A DNA stretch of 17,835 nt from positions 1-17,835 of the forward strand of contig JAZNSV010000205.1 in assembly GCA_045591485.1 (NCBI GenBank), in the 5' to 3' direction. Below the pieces are notes generated by a model. The model searched no databases. It had not been told where the DNA came from and was given only the letters and a program-made list of their open reading frames with translations. This stretch comes from Colimorpha sp045591485. GTDB lineage: Bacteria > Bacteroidota > Bacteroidia > Bacteroidales > P3. Shown one piece after another: positions 1 to 6,082 of this stretch (position 1 is the stretch's first letter; each line of letters starts with the position of its first letter). The position numbers and the translations under genes were made by a program.

Positions 1-132
1 TGAAGTATCGTTGATATGCACTACCGGAGCAGGATGAAACGGGGCGCAGATATGATAAAAAAAAGCATTTGCCACACAATAAACGGGCTGTGGTTGCGTT
101 AAAGGATTTGGAAAATTTAAAGTGATGACAAT

Positions 133-540
133 ATGAAAAAGCTGATTTTCATCTTGATGGCTGTGGCATCCACGATTGGTGCGTCTGCACAGGCGGAGCG
201 CACGAGCGGTGCGGTGGATACCGGCGATTATGTTTTTGCCGTGGTGGAGCAGGACCCTGAGTTTGAAGGCGGCATGGAGGGCTTGTACCAGTATCTGGCC
301 ACGAGCATAAAATATCCGGCCGATGCGCGCAAGGAGAAGGTGCAGGGCCGTGTGTTTGTGAATTTTGTGATTGAAAGGGACGGGACGGTGAGCAATGTGA
401 AGGTGGTTAGGAGTCCGGACGAGCGTTTGGGCAAGGAGGCGGCGCGAGTGGTGGAGGCTATGCCGAAGTGGAAGCCCGGCCGCCAGAATGGCAAGAAAGT
501 GCGGGTGCTGTATACCCTGCCGATCAACTTCAAACTTTGA
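133..540 (+). CDS. Small secreted TonB C-terminal domain protein
   Basis: A 135-residue protein. Residues 1 to about 20 form a signal peptide: two lysines, a hydrophobic stretch, then an ASAQA-like cleavage region. Residues 44-62 (FEGG, then LYQYL and IKYP) lead into a TonB C-terminal domain at about 62-134, with the expected pattern GRVFVNFVIERDGTV, VKVVRS, MPKWKPG and a final YTLPINFKL. This domain normally contacts the TonB box of outer-membrane transporters and passes on energy from ExbB/ExbD. The long periplasmic linker and the uncleaved inner-membrane anchor of classic TonB are both missing, so the protein may be free in the periplasm and need not be an energy transducer; that is inference. 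The start fits because it gives a complete signal peptide. It stands alone, and no clear promoter or Shine-Dalgarno sequence was found upstream. Confidence 0.9.
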   Translation: MKKLIFILMAVASTIGASAQAERTSGAVDTGDYVFAVVEQDPEFEGGMEGLYQYLATSIKYPADARKEKVQGRVFVNFVIERDGTVSNVKVVRSPDERLGKEAARVVEAMPKWKPGRQNGKKVRVLYTLPINFKL

Positions 541-595
541 GGGTTAGTGGTCAGTGCGTCTGGTATCAAAAAATAAGAGATAGATAGATTAGTCT

Positions 596-619
596 GTAGA
601 GACGCGGCGTGCCGCGTCT
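596..619 (+). repeat. REP-like hairpin, type A, copy 1
   Basis: GTAG at 596-599 is followed at once by AGACGCGGC (600-608), GT, and GCCGCGTCT (611-619). A GTAG tetranucleotide at the 5' foot of an imperfect or perfect palindrome is the known hallmark of REP elements handled by RAYT (TnpA-REP) transposases. There is no T-run after the stem on either strand, so it does not look like a simple intrinsic terminator. Confidence 0.8.
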
Positions 620-653
620 GGTATCAAAAAAAAGGAGATAGATGGATTAGTCT

Positions 654-677
654 CTAGAGACGCGGCGTGCCGCGTCT
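654..677 (+). repeat. REP-like hairpin, type A, copy 2 (CTAG foot)
   Basis: Same perfect palindrome as its neighbours (arms 658-666 and 669-677), but the foot reads CTAG instead of GTAG. If the tetranucleotide is needed for recognition, this copy may no longer be mobile; that is inference. Confidence 0.75.
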
Positions 678-710
678 GGTATCAAAGAAAAATACGAGAT
701 AGATTGGTCT

Positions 711-734
711 GTAGAGACGCGGCGTGCCGCGTCT
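711..734 (+). repeat. REP-like hairpin, type A, copy 3
   Basis: GTAG at 711-714, arms 715-723 and 726-734, two-base centre GT. It matches copy 1 base for base over the foot and stem. The sequence after the stem diverges (GGTATTTTAAG instead of GGTATCAAA). Confidence 0.8.
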
Positions 735-812
735 GGTATTTTAAGAAAAAAGAGATTGATAGATTAGTGGTCATAGGTTAAAGGTTTGGTTTACATATTA
801 ACGATTTAAAAA

Positions 813-1967
813 ATGAAAATCATCATATTAGGTACAGCATGGCCCTACCGCGGCGGATTGGCAGCGTTCAACGAGCGTCTGGCCCGGCAGCTGCAGTCCG
901 AGGGGCACGAGGTGGAGATTGTGACTTTCACCTTGCAGTATCCGTCGTTTCTTTTCCCCGGGAAGACGCAGTATAGCGACGAGCCCACGCCTAAAGATTT
1001 GAAGATCGTGCGCAAGCTCAACGCCATCAATCCGTTGAGCTGGATTGCCACTGGGCGGTATATCCGCAAGCAGCGGCCCGACCTGCTGATTACCAAATTC
1101 TGGCTGCCGTTTATGGCTCCGGCCCTTGGCACTGTCAACCGGTGTGCCAAGGGGAGCTGGAAGAGTGAGTCTGGTGAGCGCATGACGACGCGCCGGATTT
1201 CGATACTGGACAATCTTGTGCCGCACGAGAAGCGCCCCGGCGACAAGCTGTTTGCGCGCTATTTTGTGGGTTCTGTCGACGGCATGGTGGCCATGAGCCG
1301 CTCGGTGCTGGCCGATGCCGACCTGTTCGACCCGAAGCACCGCAAGCCGCGTGCTTTCTGTCCGCATCCGCTCTACGACCACTACGGCGACACCATCTCG
1401 CGCAGCGAGGCGCTGAAGCTGATTGGTTTGGACGAAGAGCATCGCTATGTGCTTTTCTTCGGCTTCATACGCGACTACAAGGGGCTTGACCTGCTGCTGG
1501 ACGCTATGGCCGATGAACGGATGGAGCGGCTGGGAGTGAGGCTGATAGTGGCCGGCGAGTTCTATGGTGACGCGAAACCCTACCACGAGCAGATTGCGCG
1601 TCTGGACATAGGCAGCCGGGTGGCGCTACACACCGACTTCATTCCGGACCACGAGGTGAACCGCTATTTCTGTGCGGCCGACCTGGTGGCGCAGCCCTAC
1701 AAGACGGCGACGCAGAGCGGGGTGACTCAGATAGCCTTCCACTTCGAGCGGCCGATGTTGGTGACCAATGTGGGTGGATTGCCGGAGATTGTGCCCGACG
1801 GCAAGGTGGGATTTGTGGTCGAGCCCGACGCACAGCAGATAGCCGACGCCATAGTGCGCTACTTCGACGAAGATTGGAAGCAGCGGCTGACGGAGGGCGT
1901 GCGCCAGGAGAAGCAGAAGTACCTCTGGACCAATATGACTCAAACCATATACAGTTTGAAATGGTGA
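813..1967 (+). CDS. Glycosyltransferase, GT4-like (group 1)
   Basis: A 384-residue protein with the two-domain GT-B layout of family GT4. The N-terminal half starts MKIIILGTAWPYRGGLAAF, with a glycine pair at 14-15 for the donor or acceptor loop. The C-terminal half has VLFFGFIRDYKGLDLLLDAM (about 213-232), LIVAGEF, and the donor-site region QSGVTQIAFHFERPMLVTNVGGLPEIV (about 301-327). The usual E-x7-E motif is not obvious; Q and S/T residues stand where the first glutamate is expected. No membrane segment or signal peptide is seen, so it should be cytoplasmic or peripheral. It lies upstream of the GDP-heptose genes on the same strand, which suggests that it uses a heptose or related sugar in a surface glycan, but donor and acceptor are unknown. 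A 126-base repeat spacer separates it from hddA. Confidence 0.9.
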   Translation: MKIIILGTAWPYRGGLAAFNERLARQLQSEGHEVEIVTFTLQYPSFLFPGKTQYSDEPTPKDLKIVRKLNAINPLSWIATGRYIRKQRPDLLITKFWLPFMAPALGTVNRCAKGSWKSESGERMTTRRISILDNLVPHEKRPGDKLFARYFVGSVDGMVAMSRSVLADADLFDPKHRKPRAFCPHPLYDHYGDTISRSEALKLIGLDEEHRYVLFFGFIRDYKGLDLLLDAMADERMERLGVRLIVAGEFYGDAKPYHEQIARLDIGSRVALHTDFIPDHEVNRYFCAADLVAQPYKTATQSGVTQIAFHFERPMLVTNVGGLPEIVPDGKVGFVVEPDAQQIADAIVRYFDEDWKQRLTEGVRQEKQKYLWTNMTQTIYSLKW

Positions 1968-1972
1968 TTTTT

Positions 1973-2065
1973 AAAGTTAAAAGTTAAAAGTTAAAAAATA
2001 AAAGTTTAATACCGTCGGCTGCACATTTGTCTTAACTTCTTAACTTCTCGAATTCTTAACTTCTA
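1973..2065 (+). repeat. Phased 7-base and 8-base AT-rich arrays before hddA
   Basis: From 1973 the unit AAAGTTA repeats three times exactly and then twice degenerately (AAAAATA, AAAGTTT). After a short unrelated stretch, 2031-2062 reads CTTAACTT, CTTAACTT, CTCGAATT, CTTAACTT, a precise 8-base period. The two blocks are roughly complementary (AGTTAA against TTAACT), so the leader RNA of the heptose genes could fold back on itself. Function is unknown. Confidence 0.8.
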
Positions 2066-2093
2066 AAAAAAATAGAACAAAAAATAAAGCACT

Positions 2094-3113
2094 ATGATAA
2101 TCAGAAGCAAAGCGCCCCTGCGACTGGGGTTGGCGGGCGGCGGCACTGATGTGAGCCCCTACAGCGACCTTTACGGTGGCGCCATATTGAACGCAACGAT
2201 AAGCATGTATGCCTATACCACCATCGAGCCCACCGACGACGGGCGCGTGGAGTTTCTGGCTCCTGAGAAGGGGCTGCACGAGGTGTACGACAATGCGATG
2301 GAGGTGGACACCGATGGTTACTTCATCCTGCACAAAGGTGTGTACAACCGCATAGTGAAGCAGTTCACGCACAAGCCGTTGTCGCTGCGCATCTCGTCGT
2401 TTGTCGATGCACCGGCCGGCAGCGGACTTGGCACATCGTCGACGCTGGTGGTGTCGATTCTGGGTGCATACGTGGAGTGGTTGAAGCTGCCGCTTGGCGA
2501 ATACGACATAGCACGCCTGGCCTACGAGATAGAGCGCGTGGACCTTGGCCTGGCCGGAGGCAAGCAGGACCAGTATGCCGCCACCTTCGGCGGATTCAAC
2601 TACATGGAATTCAATGGCGACAATGTGATAGTGAATCCGTTGCGTGTGAGACAGCGGTACATCGACGAGCTGAACCACAACCTGCTGCTCTATTGGACAG
2701 ACACGTCGCATGTGAGCGCCGACATCATACGCGAGCAGCAGAAGAACGTGAGGGCCAAGAGAACGAAGAGCATCGAAAGCATGCACAAGCTGAAGGAGCA
2801 GGCCATGCAGATGAAAGAGGCACTGCTGAAGGGTCATGTGGCTGATATAGGCCGGATATTGAATTTCGGGTGGGAGCACAAGAAGCAGATGGCCGACAGC
2901 ATCAGCAACCCGCATATTGACGAGATATACAACACCGCCATTGCGGCGGGTGCGTCGGGCGGCAAGATAAGCGGTGCCGGCGGCGGTGGTTTCATGTTCT
3001 TCTACTGCCCCGGGCTGACGCGTTTTGCCGTGAGAGAGGCGCTGTGCAAACTCGGCGGCGAGACCAAACGCTACGAGTTTACGCCCGAAGGACTCAAGAC
3101 GTGGACGATTTAG
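2094..3113 (+). CDS. hddA: D-glycero-alpha-D-manno-heptose 7-phosphate kinase (GHMP kinase)
   Basis: A 339-residue GHMP-family kinase. The start MIIRSKAPLRLGLAGGGTDVSPY is typical of the HddA type. The phosphate-binding loop is PAGSGLGTSST (107-117); GLAGGKQDQYAA (152-163) carries the likely catalytic aspartate at 159; motif 3 is GASGGKISGAGGGGF (286-300). Family knowledge: HddA phosphorylates D-glycero-D-manno-heptose 7-phosphate at C1 to give the alpha-1,7-bisphosphate, which leads to GDP-heptose, unlike the beta-specific HldE that leads to ADP-heptose. The following gmhA, hddC and gmhB supply every other step and make this assignment firmer than sequence similarity alone. The start is fixed by the conserved N-terminus. 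A galactokinase or mevalonate-type kinase is a less likely alternative. Confidence 0.93.
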   Translation: MIIRSKAPLRLGLAGGGTDVSPYSDLYGGAILNATISMYAYTTIEPTDDGRVEFLAPEKGLHEVYDNAMEVDTDGYFILHKGVYNRIVKQFTHKPLSLRISSFVDAPAGSGLGTSSTLVVSILGAYVEWLKLPLGEYDIARLAYEIERVDLGLAGGKQDQYAATFGGFNYMEFNGDNVIVNPLRVRQRYIDELNHNLLLYWTDTSHVSADIIREQQKNVRAKRTKSIESMHKLKEQAMQMKEALLKGHVADIGRILNFGWEHKKQMADSISNPHIDEIYNTAIAAGASGGKISGAGGGGFMFFYCPGLTRFAVREALCKLGGETKRYEFTPEGLKTWTI

Positions 3114-3118
3114 TGGCA

Positions 3119-3152
3119 GTTGGTGATATACCTTGTATATGCCCGATGATAT
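3119..3152 (+). repeat. Degenerate REP-like element, type B, between hddA and gmhA
   Basis: Positions 3128-3152 match the reverse complement of 14431-14455 at 23 of 25 bases, including the tail GATGATAT beyond the hairpin. The local inverted repeat is ATATAC-CTT-GTATAT (3126-3140). The foot reads GTTG at 3119-3122 rather than GTAG, and the outer stem has decayed. It fills about half of the 68-base gap inside the heptose gene cluster. Confidence 0.75.
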
Positions 3153-3181
3153 GTGGCCAAAATTTAAATTGAAAAACAATT

Positions 3182-3754
3182 ATGAACAGAATACAGGAAT
3201 CGATAGAACAGAGCATAGCCGTCAAACAACAGATATTGTCCGACGCTGATTTGATGCAGCGTGTGGAGCAGGCGGCAAAGATGATAGAGCGGTCGCTGCG
3301 AGCCGGTGGCAAGACGCATTTTTGCGGCAACGGCGGCAGCGCGGCCGACGCGCAGCATCTGGCAGCCGAGCTGAGCGGACGTTTTTACTTCGACCGTCCG
3401 CCACTGAACGCAGAAGCCCTGCATTGCAACACGAGCTATCTCACCGCAGTGGGTAACGACTACGGTTACGAATACATCTTCGCGCGCCTGCTGCGCGGCA
3501 CCGCCAAGCGTGGCGACGTGCTTGTGGGAATCAGCACCAGCGGCAACAGCAAGAATATACTCGAAGCCTACAAGGTGGCACAGGAGATGGGTGTGGAAAT
3601 CATTTCGCTCACTGGGGCGACAGGCGGCAAGATGAAGGATTTTGGCGGCCTGCTGCTCAATGTGCCGAGCACCGACACGCCGCGCATTCAGGAGAGCCAC
3701 ATCATGCTGGGCCACATCATCTGCGAACTGGTAGAAACCGCGATGTTCAAATGA
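3182..3754 (+). CDS. gmhA: Sedoheptulose 7-phosphate isomerase
   Basis: A 190-residue single SIS-domain protein, the usual length for GmhA. The phospho-sugar site is CGNGGSAADAQHLAAEL (48-64), with H59 and E63 placed for catalysis or metal binding; STSGNS (118-123) binds the phosphate; IQESHIMLGHIICELVE (169-185) gives the conserved C-terminal glutamine and histidine. It converts sedoheptulose 7-phosphate to D-glycero-D-manno-heptose 7-phosphate in the cytoplasm, the first committed step of heptose synthesis. It starts 68 bases after hddA, and its last codons overlap the start of hddC by ATGA, so translation is probably coupled. Other SIS proteins such as DiaA are less likely given the neighbours. 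Confidence 0.94.
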   Translation: MNRIQESIEQSIAVKQQILSDADLMQRVEQAAKMIERSLRAGGKTHFCGNGGSAADAQHLAAELSGRFYFDRPPLNAEALHCNTSYLTAVGNDYGYEYIFARLLRGTAKRGDVLVGISTSGNSKNILEAYKVAQEMGVEIISLTGATGGKMKDFGGLLLNVPSTDTPRIQESHIMLGHIICELVETAMFK

Positions 3755-4449
3755 GAGAAGCGGTTGTTTTGGCCGGAGGTTTCGGCACACGCCTGCGCAG
3801 CGTGGTGAGCGATGTGCCAAAGCCGATGGCACCGGTGGCGGGCAGGCCTTTCCTGGCCTACCTGCTCGACTGCATAGAGCGGCAGGGCTATGGCCACGTG
3901 GTGCTGGCCACAGGCTATATGCACGAGAAGGTTGAGGAGTGTTTCGGCCACCGATACCGCGGCATTTCGATAGACTATGCACGCGAGACGTCGCCCCTCG
4001 GCACGGGAGGGGCAATGCTCAACGCCTTGCAGCACTGCACAGAAGAGAGGATAACCGTATTGAACGGAGACACGCTTTTCCTGGTAGACCACGACGAATT
4101 GTGCCGATTGGCCGACGAGCGGGCTACGGGTTTGGCCATTGCGGTGCGCAGGGTGGAGGATGCGGGGCGCTACGGCAGCGTGGAAGTTGCCGCCGACGGA
4201 CGCATCACCGCATTCCGCGAAAAGGACCCGTCGACAGGCCCGGGGCTGATCAACGGCGGCATATACAGACTGCATCGCAGCATCTTCGACGGATGGCGTT
4301 GCGGCCAGACGTTTTCGTTTGAGAAAGAGATTATGCAGAGCCGCTACCGCGAAGAGGCTTTCTACGCCTATGCCTCCGATGCCTACTTCATAGACATAGG
4401 CATACCCGACGACTATGCCCGTGCACAAACCGAACTGCCAACTTTATGA
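3751..4449 (+). CDS. hddC: D-glycero-alpha-D-manno-heptose 1-phosphate guanylyltransferase
   Basis: A 232-residue sugar-1-phosphate nucleotidyltransferase. The N-terminus VVLAGGFGTRLRSVVSDVPKPMAPV (5-29) holds the G-x-G-x-R nucleotide loop and the PKP lysine (K24). SPLGTGGAML (81-90) and NGDTLF (105-110, D107 for metal) follow, then LINGGIY (166-172) and DIGIPDDY (215-222). Family knowledge and context point to HddC, which joins GTP and heptose 1-phosphate to give GDP-D-glycero-alpha-D-manno-heptose. Nucleotide choice cannot be proved from sequence; a glucose- or mannose-1-phosphate transferase would look similar. ATGA overlaps couple it to gmhA before it and gmhB after it. Confidence 0.88.
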   Translation: MREAVVLAGGFGTRLRSVVSDVPKPMAPVAGRPFLAYLLDCIERQGYGHVVLATGYMHEKVEECFGHRYRGISIDYARETSPLGTGGAMLNALQHCTEERITVLNGDTLFLVDHDELCRLADERATGLAIAVRRVEDAGRYGSVEVAADGRITAFREKDPSTGPGLINGGIYRLHRSIFDGWRCGQTFSFEKEIMQSRYREEAFYAYASDAYFIDIGIPDDYARAQTELPTL

Positions 4450-4958
4450 AAGCATTGTTTCTGGACCGCGACGGAGTGCTCAACGAGCTGCGTCGCAACG
4501 ACTATGTGAAGAATCCCGACGAACTGGTGCTGCTTCCGGGAGTGGCCGAAGCAGTGGCACTTTGCAGGAAGCACTTCGACTATATCTTCGTGGTTACCAA
4601 CCAGCAAGGCATCGGCAAGGGACTGATGACAGAAAGAGACCTGGAGGCGGTGCATAGCAAGCTGACCGGCAGCATAGCCGGCATAGACAGCATATATTTC
4701 TGTCCGGAGCTTGAAAGAATGCACAGTTTCATGCGCAAACCTAATATAGGCATGGCCATCCAGGCACGGCGCGAGCATCCTGGACTGAGGCTGAAAGATT
4801 GTGTGATGGTCGGCGACAGCATAACCGACATGCTTTTCGGCAGACGAGCCGGCATGAAGACGGTTTTGTTGGGCGACAATTCGGACTGCGCCACCGCAAA
4901 ACCGTGGCTGGTTGACTATAGGTACAAGGATTTGGGGGAATACGCGCAAAGCCTTTAG
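4446..4958 (+). CDS. gmhB: D-glycero-D-manno-heptose 1,7-bisphosphate 7-phosphatase
   Basis: A 170-residue HAD-superfamily phosphatase. Motif I is LFLDRDGVLN (D7 nucleophile, D9 acid/base), motif II VVTNQQGIGKG (T51), motif III RKP (K98) and motif IV VGDSITDM (D124, D128). It should remove the 7-phosphate from heptose 1,7-bisphosphate, the step between HddA and HddC. Oddity: GmhB usually has a zinc loop with a CxH pair and a CxC pair between motifs II and III. Here the region reads FCPELERMHSFMRKPNIGM, leaving one cysteine (C86) and a shortened loop, so zinc binding looks lost. A general histidinol-phosphatase-like role is possible, but the operon strongly favours GmhB. Its stop interlocks with that of the convergent permease gene. 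Confidence 0.9.
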   Translation: MKALFLDRDGVLNELRRNDYVKNPDELVLLPGVAEAVALCRKHFDYIFVVTNQQGIGKGLMTERDLEAVHSKLTGSIAGIDSIYFCPELERMHSFMRKPNIGMAIQARREHPGLRLKDCVMVGDSITDMLFGRRAGMKTVLLGDNSDCATAKPWLVDYRYKDLGEYAQSL

Positions 4959-6037
4959 CTTGCCACCCGCACGCGCGGGTCGAGCAGAGCGTAGAGGATG
5001 TCGGTGAGAATATTGATTACGACAAGCAGCACGCAGATAAAGAGAATGGTGCCCATGACGACGGGGAAATCGTATTTTTCGAGTCCGTCGACGATGACGA
5101 CACCCATACCCTTCCAATCAAAGACATATTCGACAAAGACGGCACCTGCGAAGAGGGATGCAAGCCAACCCGAGGCGGAGGTGACGACGGGGTTGAGCGC
5201 ATTGCGCAGGGCGTGGTGCACTATGACGCGGCGATGGCTTAGGCCTTTGGCGCGAGCGGTGCGTATGTAGTCTTGCGAGAGGGCTTCGAGCATGGAGTTT
5301 TTGGTGAGCTGAGTGAGGGTGGCGAGTGGGCGGATGCCGAGGGTCAGAGCCGGGAGAATGAGGTTTTTGAGGTCGATGTATTGGCCGCAGCCGTAGTCGT
5401 CGACAGAGTAGAGGTTGCCGAACATGTTGAGGTGGGTCCAGTCGGCCAGCACATAGGCAAAGAGCCACGCGATGAGGATGGCAGCGAAGAATGAAGGGAG
5501 CGACATGCCGAGGGTGCTGAGTACGAGGACAAGACGGTCGACCCAGCCGTCTTTGTGGAGAGCGGCCACGACGCCGAGAGTGATTCCAAGCAGAAGTGCA
5601 AAGAGCATGGCCACAACAGCGAGCAAGGCAGTCTGCGGGAAGGCGGCGGTTATGATTTCGCTGACGCGGCGCTGGCTCTGGTAACTGCGGCGGAGATAGG
5701 GCGCCTTGAGAACAAGGGTGGTGTTGCCGATGCTTGCAAGACGCAGGCAGGGGTCGTATTTTTCAGGAGCGAGATAGAAGTAGTGTTGCGGGTCGGAATT
5801 GTTGTGGAGCGAGAGTGGAAGCAGGTCGTTGAGGTAGTTGACGTACTGTAGGGCGACGGGGTTGTCGCGGCCGAGGTCGCGGTTGATGATGTCGATGCTT
5901 TCTTGGTCGGCACGCTGGCCGAGCATCATGCGTGCGGGGTCGCCGGGAAGGATGTTGAAGAGGAAGAATACAAGGGTAACCACCCCGAGGAGAACGAGGA
6001 GACCGTAGAGCAACCTTTTGGTGACGAAGCGCAGCAT
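4955..6037 (-). CDS. ABC transporter permease, DppB/OppB type
   Basis: A 360-residue inner-membrane protein. The N-terminal segment (residues 8-30) has the DppB-type signature LLGVVTLVFFLFNILPGDPARMM. A hydrophilic, probably periplasmic insert lies at about 65-128. Five further hydrophobic stretches follow from about 135 to 350. The coupling (EAA) loop is YIRTARAKGLSHRRVIVHHALRNALNP (257-283), which contacts the ATPase. Family members import di- or oligopeptides or nickel with a partner permease, two ATPases and a binding protein. None of these partners is next to it here, so substrate and partners are unknown. It is the last gene of the minus-strand series, 45 bases after tsaB. Confidence 0.9.
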   Translation of the reverse strand: MLRFVTKRLLYGLLVLLGVVTLVFFLFNILPGDPARMMLGQRADQESIDIINRDLGRDNPVALQYVNYLNDLLPLSLHNNSDPQHYFYLAPEKYDPCLRLASIGNTTLVLKAPYLRRSYQSQRRVSEIITAAFPQTALLAVVAMLFALLLGITLGVVAALHKDGWVDRLVLVLSTLGMSLPSFFAAILIAWLFAYVLADWTHLNMFGNLYSVDDYGCGQYIDLKNLILPALTLGIRPLATLTQLTKNSMLEALSQDYIRTARAKGLSHRRVIVHHALRNALNPVVTSASGWLASLFAGAVFVEYVFDWKGMGVVIVDGLEKYDFPVVMGTILFICVLLVVINILTDILYALLDPRVRVAS

Positions 6038-6042
6038 TTCAG

Positions 6043-6077
6043 AATTGTGAATTGTGAATTCAGAATTTAGAATTTAG
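6043..6077. repeat. 7-base phased AT-rich array between tsaB and the permease gene
   Basis: Five consecutive 7-base units on the plus strand: AATTGTG, AATTGTG, AATTCAG, AATTTAG, AATTTAG. They fill most of the 45-base gap between the two minus-strand genes. Same design as the other heptamer arrays in the window, with a different unit sequence. Function is unknown. Confidence 0.75.
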
Positions 6078-6082
6078 AAAAT

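Larger units (their letters stand above)
541..812. repeat. REP cluster between the TonB-like gene and the glycosyltransferase
   Basis: This 272-base spacer has no gene. It carries three near-identical copies of a 57-58 base unit starting near 591, 649 and 706, after a truncated copy at 553-590. Each full unit has a perfect 9-base inverted repeat, AGACGCGGC / GCCGCGTCT, separated by two bases, at 600-619, 658-677 and 715-734. After each comes GGTAT, an A-rich run and a GAGATAGAT-like tail. GTAG lies directly before the hairpin in the first and third copies; the second has CTAG. The ten bases TTAGTGGTCA occur at both edges, 544-553 and 764-773. From 764 the sequence continues in loosely 7-base units to the next start codon. 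This fits tandem REP elements. Confidence 0.9.

Noticed and set aside
1..132. End of an upstream gene or a small peptide gene
   Set aside because: A frame ending at 37 and another from 16 to 102 are open, but both are too short and featureless to support; no clear promoter was found either.
600..734. Intrinsic terminators made by the strong hairpins
   Set aside because: No T-run follows the stems on either strand; the GTAG foot and the dispersed copies fit REP elements better.
553..765. CRISPR-like array from regularly spaced repeats
   Set aside because: The whole 57-58 base unit is repeated, with no unique spacers between repeats, and no cas gene is nearby.
785..808. TTTG followed by TAACGATTTA as a promoter for the glycosyltransferase gene
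   Set aside because: The -7 part does not match TAnnTTTG and the spacing is too short; the sequence is better explained by degenerate 7-base units.
2040..3179. A 379-codon minus-strand frame opposite hddA
   Set aside because: Antisense shadow of a clear GHMP kinase; no motif in the translation.
4397..4426. GGCATACCC / TATGCCC resembling the type B REP
   Set aside because: It lies within hddC and encodes the conserved DIGIPDDYA motif, so the likeness is coincidental.
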